Positions 1 through 6,704 of a stretch of DNA of 6,704 bases are shown here, piece after piece. Position numbers and translations under genes: made by a program. Positions within the stretch are counted from its first letter, which is position 1; every line of letters starts with the position of its first letter. The notes under the pieces were generated by a model. The model was not told the origin of the DNA. It was given only the letters and a program-made list of their open reading frames with translations, and did no database searches. Origin of the DNA: Betaproteobacteria bacterium (GTDB lineage: Bacteria; Pseudomonadota; Gammaproteobacteria; Burkholderiales; Burkholderiaceae_C). The stretch covers positions 1 to 6,704 of the forward strand of contig JANXLW010000243.1 in assembly GCA_025354965.1 (NCBI GenBank). The letters run 5' to 3'.

Positions 1-916
1 GCTTGTCATTCTTGGCCGCGAGATACGGGTCGTTGGTGAAATCAACCGGGTGTATTTCGAGCGCCGGGTTGCGTTCCATGAACTGGTACAGTTTTTTCGA
101 TCCAAGTGCAAAAGTGGCAATCATCTTTCCCGGCAAATAGGTCTTTTTGCGGTTGGTAATGGCGCCGCTTTCAACCAGTGTCAGAATGCCGTCGCCAATC
201 ATCTCGGTATGGACACCCAGATCGTGCTTCGATGTTAGCTGCATCACCACTGCGTCCGGGATGCCGCCGTAGCCGATTTGCAGCGTCGAGCCATCTTCAA
301 TCATGTCAGCCACATATTTGCCAATCGCCACTTGCACCGGCCCAATTTTCGGCAAACCGACTTCCATCACCGGCTCGCTGCTCTCAATCAAAGCAGTCAC
401 CTGCGAAATATGCACGTGGCAATTGCCATTGGCAAAAGGCACGTTCGGGTTGACTTCGAGCACCACTGCGCGCGCCTTGGCAACCGCCGCCATCGTGTAA
501 TCGGCGCCCAGGCTGAGCGAAAAATAGCCGTAGCGGTCCATCGACGACGCCATCGAAAAGACGACATCGGCCGGAATCTGCCCGCGCTCAATCATGCTGG
601 GCATTTCCGAAAAATAGCTGGGAATGAAATCAATCCAGCCGCTCTGGCCGCCGACACGGGTTGCAGCACCGAAGAAGAACGCAACGTGGCGCACATGCTC
701 AACGGTTTCCGGATCGATGTAGCCATATTTGCGCACCGCCAGTATCTGCGCCACCTTGACATCACGAAAACGTCGGCGCTGCTCCGACAGTTCGGTCAGC
801 AATGTCGGCGGTTCGCCAACGCCGGTCGGGACAATGATGAAGTCACCGTTTTTAATCTGATCGATGGCATCTTCAGCGGTACCGCGTTTTCTTTGGTAGA
901 GGTCCTGAACTGACAT
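1..916 (-). CDS. Acetyl-CoA hydrolase/transferase family protein, probable 4-hydroxybutyrate-type CoA-transferase (5' part; cut by the left edge)
   Basis: Reading leftward from an ATG at 914-916, the frame stays open for 305 codons to the window edge, so the C-terminal part is missing. The product resembles cytoplasmic class I CoA-transferases and acyl-CoA hydrolases that move CoA between acetyl-CoA and a carboxylic acid such as 4-hydroxybutyrate, succinate or propionate. The N-terminal domain occupies about residues 1-190. The C-terminal domain begins near 195 and carries the glycine-rich motif GYGGIPDAV (215-223), then LGVHTEMIGDG (233-243). By family knowledge the glutamate in HTEM (E238) is the catalytic residue that forms the glutamyl-CoA thioester, so the visible active site is intact. 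AAGGA lies about 11 nt before the ATG, slightly far for a Shine-Dalgarno. The gene follows rlmJ by 51 nt on the same strand and could be read with it, with no obvious functional link. Family assignment is firm; the acyl acceptor cannot be decided from this part. Confidence 0.88.
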   Translation of the reverse strand, partial: MSVQDLYQRKRGTAEDAIDQIKNGDFIIVPTGVGEPPTLLTELSEQRRRFRDVKVAQILAVRKYGYIDPETVEHVRHVAFFFGAATRVGGQSGWIDFIPSYFSEMPSMIERGQIPADVVFSMASSMDRYGYFSLSLGADYTMAAVAKARAVVLEVNPNVPFANGNCHVHISQVTALIESSEPVMEVGLPKIGPVQVAIGKYVADMIEDGSTLQIGYGGIPDAVVMQLTSKHDLGVHTEMIGDGILTLVESGAITNRKKTYLPGKMIATFALGSKKLYQFMERNPALEIHPVDFTNDPYLAAKNDK

Positions 917-967
917 GGTGGAGTGGGTCCTTTTCTTTTATCTGATCTGTGTTGCGGCTCGGCTGCA

Positions 968-1906
968 TCAGCCGCCAGACTCGATGGCGGATGTGGCGTG
1001 CTGGTCCTGTCCGAGAACCGTTGCCAATTGCGGTAGTGCCAGTTGAAGCGCCGCCTTCAAGGTATGGGGTGGATTGATGAGGAACATACCGCTGGCAGGC
1101 AGGCCGGGTCGGATCACCTCGCCTGCTCCATCCGAAGTCAGCTTGCTTGATTTCACGGTCAAGCTGGCATGCAGCCAGGGCTTGCCGGCTTTCACAGCCA
1201 GCGTTTTCAGTTTGCGCGGAACGTCGTGCGCCTCAGGTCGCGGAATGATGGGGTACCAGACAGCGTAGGTGCCGGTGGCAAACCGCACCAGTGAATCAGC
1301 GACCATCGCCACCACGCGGGCGTAATCGGTTTTGATCTCGTAACTGGGGTCGCTCAGCACCAGTGCCCGCCGCGCCGGTGGTGGCAAAAACTTCTTCAGA
1401 CCTTCAAAGCCATCCTCGCGCAGCACCGCGACCTGGCGCCCCGCCTCCAGTTGCGCAATGTTGGAGGACAGCGTTTTGGCGTCGGTCGGGTGGATCTCAA
1501 ACAGCTTGAGCTTGTCACGTTCGCCCAGCAGGCGCTGGATGATGAAGGGAGAGCCGGGGTAAACCTTATGGCTGCCCTTGCTATTGAAGCTGGCGACCAG
1601 ATCGAGGTAATCCTGGATCACCGGCGCCAGACCATTCGCCATTGATTTTGCTGCGGTTGAAGGTTTTCCGACGGCGACTGCTGGCTTATTTAGCGCAGCT
1701 ATCAGACGCAAAAAACCATCGGCTGCTTCGCCACTGGTCTCGGCATAGTCGCCGTCAAGCCGGTACAAACCAGCACCGGCATGGGTGTCGAAAACCGTGA
1801 GGGCCGTCTCTTTTTGTCGCAAATGTCGCAATGTGGCGATCAGCACCGTGTGCTTGAGCACATCTGCGTGATTGCCGGCATGGAAGGCGTGGCGATAACT
1901 GAACAT
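968..1906 (-). CDS. rlmJ: 23S rRNA (adenine(2030)-N(6))-methyltransferase RlmJ
   Basis: This 312-residue protein matches RlmJ (formerly YhiR), the SAM-dependent enzyme that methylates N6 of A2030 in 23S rRNA before the large subunit is complete. The N-terminus has the family signature YRHAFHAGNHADVLKH (residues 4-19). The Rossmann SAM-binding motif is DTHAGAGLYRL (40-50), and the catalytic motif IV is DPSYE (186-190), where the E. coli enzyme has DPPYE. The family is usually about 280 residues; the extra length appears to lie mainly in a poorly conserved Ala/Lys-rich stretch around residues 72-95 and in a short C-terminal tail. The ATG at 1904-1906 is directly followed by the conserved MFSYRHAFHAGNH start, which fixes it although no good Shine-Dalgarno precedes it. 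About 245 nt without a supported gene separate it from ybeY upstream, so it probably has its own promoter; I could not pick convincing -35/-10 boxes there. Confidence 0.93.
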   Translation of the reverse strand: MFSYRHAFHAGNHADVLKHTVLIATLRHLRQKETALTVFDTHAGAGLYRLDGDYAETSGEAADGFLRLIAALNKPAVAVGKPSTAAKSMANGLAPVIQDYLDLVASFNSKGSHKVYPGSPFIIQRLLGERDKLKLFEIHPTDAKTLSSNIAQLEAGRQVAVLREDGFEGLKKFLPPPARRALVLSDPSYEIKTDYARVVAMVADSLVRFATGTYAVWYPIIPRPEAHDVPRKLKTLAVKAGKPWLHASLTVKSSKLTSDGAGEVIRPGLPASGMFLINPPHTLKAALQLALPQLATVLGQDQHATSAIESGG

Positions 1907-2151
1907 GGGGGAATGGTAACCGCCTCGACTGGCCTTGAATGGCGCGCTACTGCCAGTGGCGGGCTGGCGGACCGGGTATCCGTGCTCTGGCCCACGCTCG
2001 CGCTCAGATTGGGCAGGGCCGCCGATCAGACACCCAATCCACCAGCCCTGGGGCGCTGTTGCTCGTGTGCGGAATTAAATGCGAGGGGAAAGGGTGATCG
2101 CCGGAAACGCAGCGTTGCCGACCTTGGAACACGACTCTTGATTGGCAAGTT

Positions 2152-2598
2152 TTAATAGGGATTTTTGAACCCTAGTCGCGCCATGATTTCAGTCTCGCGC
2201 AACTCCATCGCCTGGGCGTCTTCGACCAGCTCATGATTCCAGCCCTGCGCATGCAGCGCGCCATGCACGATCAGGTGGGCGTAGTGGGCTTCGAGTGTTT
2301 TACCCTGTTCCCCGGCCTCCTTGGCTACCACCGGCGCGCACAGCACGAGGTCGGCGGTGACCACCGGCTCCTGCGCGTAATCGAAGGTCAGCACATTGGT
2401 GGCGTAGTCCTTGTGCCGGTAATCGCGGTTCAGCATCTGTCCCTCTTCTGTATCGACGATGCGCACGGTGATCTCGGCGTCGCTTTGCAGTGCCTGGCGC
2501 AGCCAGCGCGCTACCTTGTGACGCGGCAGGGCGGTGCGGTGCCGGGCGGCATCGTCAAGCTTGCCAAATTGCAGGGAGAGAGTCAGTTGGTTCAACAT
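2152..2598 (-). CDS. ybeY: Endoribonuclease YbeY (rRNA maturation factor)
   Basis: This 148-residue protein is YbeY, a zinc-dependent single-strand endoribonuclease needed for 16S rRNA 3'-end maturation and for degrading defective 70S ribosomes. The metal-binding motif HGALHAQGWNH is complete, with ligands H112, H116 and H122. The upstream signature NRDYRHKDYATNVLTF (58-73) contains the conserved arginine R61, equivalent to the functionally important Arg59 of E. coli. Length is normal for the family. The ATG at 2596-2598 lies 3 nt after the ybeZ stop codon with no strong Shine-Dalgarno, which suggests translational coupling. The ybeZ-ybeY order is the classical one and fits the reported functional partnership of the two proteins. 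The usual next genes, ybeX (corC) and lnt, do not follow; the next gene is rlmJ. Confidence 0.95.
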   Translation of the reverse strand: MLNQLTLSLQFGKLDDAARHRTALPRHKVARWLRQALQSDAEITVRIVDTEEGQMLNRDYRHKDYATNVLTFDYAQEPVVTADLVLCAPVVAKEAGEQGKTLEAHYAHLIVHGALHAQGWNHELVEDAQAMELRETEIMARLGFKNPY

Positions 2599-2601
2599 GG
2601 T

Positions 2602-3546
2602 TTATGGCGGCGATGCAGTTCTTCTACGTGGCGCGTCGTAGGCGTCCACGATGCGTGCCACCAGCGGATGGCGCACCACGTCGGCGCTGGTAAAGCGGCA
2701 GATGGCAATGCCATCGACGCGTTTGAGCACACGCTCGGCGTCAATCAGACCGCTAAGCTGGGTCTTTGGCAAGTCGATCTGGCTCACGTCGCCTGTCACT
2801 ACCGCTTTGGAGCCAAAACCGATGCGGGTCAGGAACATTTTCATCTGCTCTGGCGTGGTGTTTTGCGCCTCGTCCAGAATCACAAAAGCGTTGTTGAGGG
2901 TGCGTCCGCGCATGAACGCCAGCGGGGCGATCTCAATGGTTTGACGCTCCAGCGCTTTTTGTACCTGCTCGAAACCCATCAAGTCATACAACGCGTCATA
3001 CAGCGGGCGCAAATAAGGGTCGATTTTCTGCGCCAGGTCGCCGGGCAGATAACCCAAACGTTCACCTGCCTCAACTGCCGGGCGCGTCAGCATGATGCGT
3101 TGCACGGCACTGCGCTGCAAGGCGTCTATCGCCATCGCCACGGCGAGATAGGTTTTGCCGGTACCGGCGGGACCAATGCCCATGGTGATGTCGTGGCTGG
3201 CAATGTTGTCCAGGTAGTTGGCCTGGTTTACGGTGCGGGCTTTCAGGTCGCTACGCCTGGTTTTCAGCGCCCCGGCTTGAGCGTTATCCATGTCGGTATC
3301 ACCGGCCAGCATCAGCTGCACGGTGGCCGGCTCAATCGGGCGTGCTGCCATCTCGTACAAGGCTTGCAACATCTCCATGCCGCGCTTGGCGTTGGCTTTG
3401 GTGCCGTCGACTTTGAACTGTTCGTGGCGATGCGCAATCTTCACTTGCAAGGTCGCTTCGATGGTGCGCAGGTGCTCGTCCATGGGGCCGCACAGATGCG
3501 ACAGGCGGGTGTTGTTGGGCGGCGAAAACAGGTGTCTGAGGATCAA
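2602..3546 (-). CDS. ybeZ: PhoH-like ATPase YbeZ
   Basis: This 314-residue cytoplasmic protein belongs to the PhoH family of P-loop NTPases and is of the YbeZ type, the partner of YbeY in rRNA handling. An N-terminal domain of about 110 residues precedes the PhoH core. In the core, the Walker A motif GPAGTGKT covers residues 125-132 and Walker B is FVILDEAQN (221-229), with the conserved TGDVSQ at 251-256. The start codon is TTG: the in-frame codons upstream are AAC, ATC, ATT, GGA, TCA, ACT, CTT and then a TAA stop at 3568-3570, so no ATG or GTG is available. The TTG also coincides with the conserved start MILRHxFxPPNNTRL seen in related proteins. A clear AGGA Shine-Dalgarno lies 9 nt upstream. 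The gene is divergent from ruvA and overlaps nothing; ybeY follows at once. Confidence 0.94.
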   Translation of the reverse strand: MILRHLFSPPNNTRLSHLCGPMDEHLRTIEATLQVKIAHRHEQFKVDGTKANAKRGMEMLQALYEMAARPIEPATVQLMLAGDTDMDNAQAGALKTRRSDLKARTVNQANYLDNIASHDITMGIGPAGTGKTYLAVAMAIDALQRSAVQRIMLTRPAVEAGERLGYLPGDLAQKIDPYLRPLYDALYDLMGFEQVQKALERQTIEIAPLAFMRGRTLNNAFVILDEAQNTTPEQMKMFLTRIGFGSKAVVTGDVSQIDLPKTQLSGLIDAERVLKRVDGIAICRFTSADVVRHPLVARIVDAYDAPRRRTASPP

Positions 3547-3554
3547 GTTGATAA

Positions 3555-3560
3555 TTCCTG
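3555..3560 (-). promoter_or_regulatory. Shine-Dalgarno that decides the TTG start of ybeZ
   Basis: On the minus strand the sequence reads CAGGAA followed by ATTATCAAC and TTG. The AGGA core at 3556-3559 is spaced 9 nt from the TTG. An upstream ATG at 3573-3575 is in another frame and its reading soon meets a stop, so this site best explains how ybeZ is initiated. Confidence 0.6.
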
Positions 3561-3587
3561 AAGTAAGTTACCCATGATAGGCAAAAA

Positions 3588-4160
3588 ATGATCGGCAGAC
3601 TGACAGGCACGCTGAGTGACAAAAATCCACCCCAGGTGCTGGTGGATTGCAACGGTGTCGGCTACGAGGTGCATGTCCCCATGAGCACTTTTTACAACCT
3701 GCCGGAACTCGGTGCCAAGGTGAGTTTGTTGACGCACTTTGTGGTGCGCGAAGACGCGCAGATTTTGTATGGGTTTGCCAGCGCCCCGGAACGCGAAGCC
3801 TTTCGTCAGCTCATCAAAATTTCAGGTGTTGGTCCCCGCACCGCCTTGTCGGTGCTTTCCGGTATGAGCGTGGGTGAACTGGCGCAGGCGGTAACTTTGC
3901 AGGAGGCCGGGCGCTTGATCAAGGTGCCAGGCATTGGCAAGAAAACGGCAGAACGCTTGTTGCTGGAGCTTAAAGGCAAGCTCGGGGCCGATATTGGCGT
4001 GTCCGCCAACGTCGCCAACGCCACCCAGGCCGACATCCTGCAGGCTTTGCTGGCGCTGGGTTACAGCGACAAGGAAGCGGCGCTGGCGCTCAAGGCGTTA
4101 CCGAATGACGTGGGTGTCAGCGAGGGCATCAAGCTGGCGCTCAAGGCGTTGGCAAGGTAG
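3588..4160 (+). CDS. ruvA: Holliday junction branch migration complex subunit RuvA
   Basis: This 190-residue protein is RuvA, which binds four-way DNA junctions as a tetramer or octamer and loads the RuvB motor for branch migration in recombination and replication-fork repair. Domain I (about 1-63) starts with the typical MIGRLTG and carries the acidic pin residues E55 and D56 at the same numbers as in E. coli. Domain II has two helix-hairpin-helix motifs, around ISGVGP (78-83) and VPGIGKKTAERL (113-124). Domain III (about 146-190), with ADILQALLALGYS, is the flexible C-terminal module that contacts RuvB. Length is normal and nothing essential is missing. A weak AGG lies 6 nt before the ATG. 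The 41-nt gap to divergent ybeZ must hold at least part of both promoters. ruvC is not directly upstream and ruvB is not directly downstream; ruvB lies about 1.9 kb away. Confidence 0.97.
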   Translation: MIGRLTGTLSDKNPPQVLVDCNGVGYEVHVPMSTFYNLPELGAKVSLLTHFVVREDAQILYGFASAPEREAFRQLIKISGVGPRTALSVLSGMSVGELAQAVTLQEAGRLIKVPGIGKKTAERLLLELKGKLGADIGVSANVANATQADILQALLALGYSDKEAALALKALPNDVGVSEGIKLALKALAR

Positions 4161-4178
4161 GCTGCACAATTCAGTGTC

Positions 4179-4183
4179 GGAGG
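4179..4183 (+). promoter_or_regulatory. Strong Shine-Dalgarno GGAGG for the small membrane protein
   Basis: GGAGG is followed by a 6-nt spacer (TTGAAT) and the ATG at 4190. It favours this ATG over the in-frame TTG at 4184, which would sit directly against the site. Confidence 0.7.
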
Positions 4184-4189
4184 TTGAAT

Positions 4190-4441
4190 ATGAATGAATC
4201 AAGGCCGTTCTGGTTCCCGGCCAAAAAATATGGCTGGGGTTGGGGTTTGCCTACCGTCTGGCAAGGTTGGGCAGTATTTGGCATCTATGGGGTACTGATG
4301 GTGATCGGCTCGATTGTTTTCCCGCCGACACAGGAACAGCCCCTGTTTATCCTTTACACAGCGGCAATCAGCGCGGTTCTGGTTGGTGTTTGCTACGCCA
4401 AGGGAGAGCCACCTGGCTGGCACTGGGGAAATAAAGATTGA
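4190..4441 (+). CDS. Small tryptophan-rich two-helix membrane protein of unknown function
   Basis: An 83-residue ORF starts 29 nt after ruvA with an excellent GGAGG ribosome-binding site. The N-terminus is rich in aromatic residues and glycine, with FWFPAKKYGWGWGLP (7-21). Two hydrophobic segments follow, about residues 22-44 and 51-70, joined by a short PPTQEQP loop; the tail is KGEPPGWHWGNKD. The positive charges just outside both helices predict that both termini face the cytoplasm. From memory, similar short proteins with a W-F-P-A-K-x-Y-G-W-G-W-G opening occur in other proteobacteria without an assigned role; I recognise the pattern but not a named family. Spacing suggests cotranscription with ruvA upstream and the VOC ORF downstream (13 nt). 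I assign no function. That it is a real gene is fairly sure from the ribosome-binding site, composition and spacing. Confidence 0.8.
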   Translation: MNESRPFWFPAKKYGWGWGLPTVWQGWAVFGIYGVLMVIGSIVFPPTQEQPLFILYTAAISAVLVGVCYAKGEPPGWHWGNKD

Positions 4442-4454
4442 AGAAGGCGAATTT

Positions 4455-4664
4455 ATGATCCTCGGATTGCGCACCGCCATCTATCCAGCGCCCGACCTCG
4501 GTGCCGCCAAAGACTGGTATTCGAAGGTGCTGGGTCTTGCCCCGTACTTTGATGAACCGTTCTACGTCGGGTTTTCGGTGGGTGGCTTCGAGCTCGGACT
4601 GCTTCCCAGCGCGCAACCCGGCATCATTGAGAACCCTCACTTCAACGCGAGCGCTGTTCAGTGA
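4455..4664 (+). pseudogene. VOC (glyoxalase/bleomycin-resistance fold) protein, internally deleted remnant
   Basis: The ORF gives 69 residues from an ATG at 4455, with AAGG 7 nt upstream. Residues 1-50 match the first beta-alpha-beta-beta-beta unit of a VOC protein: MILGLRTAIYPAPDLGAAKD, then WYSKVLGLAPYFDEPFYVGF, then FELGLLP. From residue 55 it passes straight into GIIENPHF (56-63), which in this family normally ends the protein after a DPFGNxFGIIENPHF-type motif. Typical members are about 115-130 residues, so some 50 codons, including most of the second beta-alpha-beta-beta-beta unit, appear to be missing with the frame preserved. The join falls near 4616-4622. Without the second half-barrel the usual metal and substrate cavity cannot form in a monomer, so I call it a probable pseudogene. 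It could still be expressed, because start, ribosome-binding site and stop are intact. What I see is the short ORF; the deletion is inferred from family knowledge. Confidence 0.7.
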
Positions 4665-4696
4665 TGTCGCAATTGTTTCAAAAGCGGTTCTTTATT

Positions 4697-5872
4697 TCAC
4701 TGAGCGTCCCGCACCACCCGTCCGTTCAGGGGCTGCACCGGGCGCGCGTTGAGAGGAAATAGTTGCGAGAAAAGTTTGATCTGGTCGCGACTCATGGTGG
4801 TCGGTTGTTTGAGCACCATCCATAACACGCCCTCGGTGCAAGGGGGAGTAGTAAGAGAGCCCATGAATTGATAGTAGCGCTGGTCTTTGGGCAGCAACTC
4901 GTTCATGTCGATCACAGCAGCCGGCATACGCACACGGTCACCGTTATCCAGTGGCATGTAAGTCCACACCTTGTTGATCAGGGAGTTGGCAACGCCGGGA
5001 TCCAGCAATACAGATACCACTGCCAGCTCGCCCGCCGGATTTTTGTGAACCAGGTGCGCGACCATGGCATAGCTTCGATAGTTGACGCGTTCCTCCGAGG
5101 GGGTATGAAAGTGAAACTGTATTAGCTTGTAATTTGAGCCGCGCACTGTGACCGAGTTGTCGCCGAACAGATCAACCTGAATGGTGTGGCCATTGTTCAC
5201 GACGGTGCCACTGCTGGGTTGGTAGTTGAATTGCAGCGGCTCGGCCGGACCCTGCAGCGTGTTCGACTCTTCAATGTTAATGGGCGACTGGCGCTTTCCG
5301 ACGGCGCAGGCATTGAAGTCGGGCTTGAGCGTGCCCCAGGCCTGCGGCCCGTTCTCGCCTTCGTAACTCCAGTGCACATCGCCGCCATGCTGGGGGGCAA
5401 CGGCAGCGCCGGTGACGTCATGGCCAGTTTCGTGACCCGCCAGCGCGTCGGCTTTGGACCGAATGTACTGTCGGCTGGTCAATGGATTGACGACAGTTGT
5501 GCTGCTCTTTTTCAACTTTGCGGCGACTGGCGCGGCGCTGTGATCACCGCCTGCAGTCGTTGCTGGCGCCTCAGTCGGTGCGACAGACGCTTTAGCTGGC
5601 AGTGTGATGAATTTCTTTTCCTTGCCGCTGCCTACAGTGACGTCCTTGTTGGGCTGGATACCGCCTTTGACCGCCTCGCGGACTTGATCTGCTATCGCCT
5701 TTACCGCAGACGCCGCCGAAGCGGGTGGCTTTGGCGCTACGCCATGCGCAACAGGGGCGGCTTCGGGGTGCTCATTGGCAAGAGCCGGGTTTGTCAGGCA
5801 CGTCAGCAGGGCCAGGCAGCAGTAACTGCCAAACAGGCGCCCAACAAGCCAGCAATGCTTCGCAAGCCGCAT
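4697..5872 (-). CDS. Secreted alpha-class carbonic anhydrase with long N-terminal extension
   Basis: From the ATG at 5870-5872 the product has 391 residues. It is an alpha-type carbonic anhydrase (CO2 + H2O to HCO3- + H+), expected in the periplasm. A signal peptide fits residues 1-33: a basic RLAKH start, a hydrophobic core around LFGSYCCLALLTCLT and the cleavage site ALA. An Ala/Pro/Lys-rich extension follows to about residue 165, then the domain from DVHWSYEG to the end. The zinc ligands are H254 and H256 in FHFHTPSEE and H273 in AHLVH. NNGH (H229) matches the proton shuttle His64, E260 matches Glu106, and T341 in GSLTTPP matches Thr199 of human CA II. C189 and C345 fit the disulfide of bacterial members. 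Two in-frame ATGs further upstream (5929 and 5965) would place 19 or 31 residues before the signal peptide; none of the three starts has a strong Shine-Dalgarno, so I chose by signal peptide. The gene converges on the VOC remnant and diverges from ruvB. Confidence 0.92.
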   Translation of the reverse strand: MRLAKHCWLVGRLFGSYCCLALLTCLTNPALANEHPEAAPVAHGVAPKPPASAASAVKAIADQVREAVKGGIQPNKDVTVGSGKEKKFITLPAKASVAPTEAPATTAGGDHSAAPVAAKLKKSSTTVVNPLTSRQYIRSKADALAGHETGHDVTGAAVAPQHGGDVHWSYEGENGPQAWGTLKPDFNACAVGKRQSPINIEESNTLQGPAEPLQFNYQPSSGTVVNNGHTIQVDLFGDNSVTVRGSNYKLIQFHFHTPSEERVNYRSYAMVAHLVHKNPAGELAVVSVLLDPGVANSLINKVWTYMPLDNGDRVRMPAAVIDMNELLPKDQRYYQFMGSLTTPPCTEGVLWMVLKQPTTMSRDQIKLFSQLFPLNARPVQPLNGRVVRDAQ

Positions 5873-6020
5873 TGGAAAATCTCTGGGGAGGGTCCGGTGC
5901 GCGCCGGGGCGCAGTTGAGTCGTAGTCATGTCAGGCGAACCAAATAGGCAAATAGTGTCGAGCATGCCGTCGGCGGAAAGACCGGTGTGTGCGTTGTTAT
6001 CGGCAATTCCGGTGGTTCAC

Positions 6021-6052
6021 TTGAGCCAGTGATTGCCGGCGCAAGCTATAGT
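6021..6052 (+). promoter_or_regulatory. Possible ruvB promoter
   Basis: TATAGT at 6047-6052 matches the -10 consensus at five of six positions and lies about 25 nt before the ruvB GTG. The best upstream -35 candidate, TTGAGC at 6021-6026, is 20 nt away, which is longer than the preferred 16-18 nt. ruvB needs a promoter in this gap because the gene to its left reads the other way, which is the main support; the exact boxes are uncertain. Confidence 0.3.
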
Positions 6053-6077
6053 CAAGCCTGCTTCAACCCCAACCGCC

Positions 6078-6704
<627 letters not shown>

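Noticed and set aside
278..913. 211-codon plus-strand ORF
   Set aside because: It is antisense to the CoA-transferase gene, whose translation shows clear catalytic motifs; the plus-strand product has none.
960..974. Hairpin CGGCT-loop-AGCCG at the end of rlmJ, considered as a terminator
   Set aside because: The stem is only 5 bp, it overlaps the stop codon and no T-run follows on the minus strand.
1781..2155. 124-codon plus-strand ORF covering the rlmJ-ybeY gap
   Set aside because: Its first third is antisense to rlmJ, there is no convincing ribosome-binding site, and the product has no recognisable motif. I leave the gap without a gene.
2233..3561. 442-codon plus-strand ORF across ybeY and ybeZ
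   Set aside because: It is antisense to two genes with complete family motifs, its translation shows no recognisable domain, and its length is explained by the codon bias of the genes beneath it.
3548..3578. TTGATA ... CATGAT as a ruvA promoter in the ybeZ-ruvA gap
   Set aside because: The spacer is 19 nt, the -10 matches only four of six positions, and the transcript would begin almost at the ruvA ATG.
4314..4664. Longer 116-codon version of the VOC ORF
   Set aside because: The extra N-terminus lies out of frame over the small membrane-protein gene, looks non-natural, and the conserved family start MILGLRTAIYPAPDL begins at the ATG at 4455.
4665..4696. Gap between the convergent VOC remnant and carbonic anhydrase gene, considered as a bidirectional terminator
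   Set aside because: Only a 4-bp AAAG/CTTT stem can be drawn; there is no stable GC stem followed by a T-run on either strand.
5795..5818. Lipobox-like LLTC in the carbonic anhydrase signal peptide
   Set aside because: The residue before the cysteine is threonine rather than Gly, Ala or Ser, and a standard ALA cleavage site follows, so ordinary secretion is more likely than lipoprotein processing.
5186..5947. 253-codon plus-strand ORF
   Set aside because: It is a shadow of the carbonic anhydrase gene on the other strand, and its Arg/Cys/Trp-rich product is typical of antisense translation.

Overview
The window looks like an ordinary stretch of a betaproteobacterial chromosome, probably order Burkholderiales and plausibly close to Comamonadaceae. 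The evidence is the moderately high GC, the PhoH-like protein that opens MILRHLFSPPNNTRL, and the mix of RuvAB, YbeZ/YbeY and RlmJ. The family-level placement is inference from protein style; no 16S or other decisive marker is present. I see no mobile element, CRISPR array, tRNA, rRNA or phage gene.

Left half (1-3546), all on the minus strand. In transcription order from right to left it holds: ybeZ (PhoH-like ATPase), starting at a TTG codon behind a clear Shine-Dalgarno; ybeY (zinc endoribonuclease) 3 nt further on; a gap of about 245 nt with no supported gene; rlmJ (23S rRNA A2030 methyltransferase); and, 51 nt later, the first 305 codons of a CoA-transferase of the acetyl-CoA hydrolase / 4-hydroxybutyrate CoA-transferase family, cut by the left edge. 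The first three genes concern ribosome quality control and rRNA modification; the last belongs to central or fermentative carbon metabolism.

Right half (3588-6704). ruvA reads rightward, divergent from ybeZ across 41 nt. It is followed on the same strand by an 83-residue tryptophan-rich two-helix membrane protein, then by a 69-residue VOC (glyoxalase-fold) ORF that appears to have lost its middle in frame. On the opposite strand and converging on it is a secreted alpha-class carbonic anhydrase with a complete active site and an unusual Ala/Pro/Lys-rich extension of about 130 residues. Divergent from that gene, ruvB starts at GTG and runs off the right edge. RuvA and RuvB form one branch-migration motor, but here their genes are separated by about 1.9 kb containing an opposing gene, so they cannot be simply cotranscribed.

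The best items for a second look are the internally deleted VOC gene, the split ruvA/ruvB arrangement, the extension of the carbonic anhydrase and the small membrane protein of unknown role. I found no convincing new multi-gene system.
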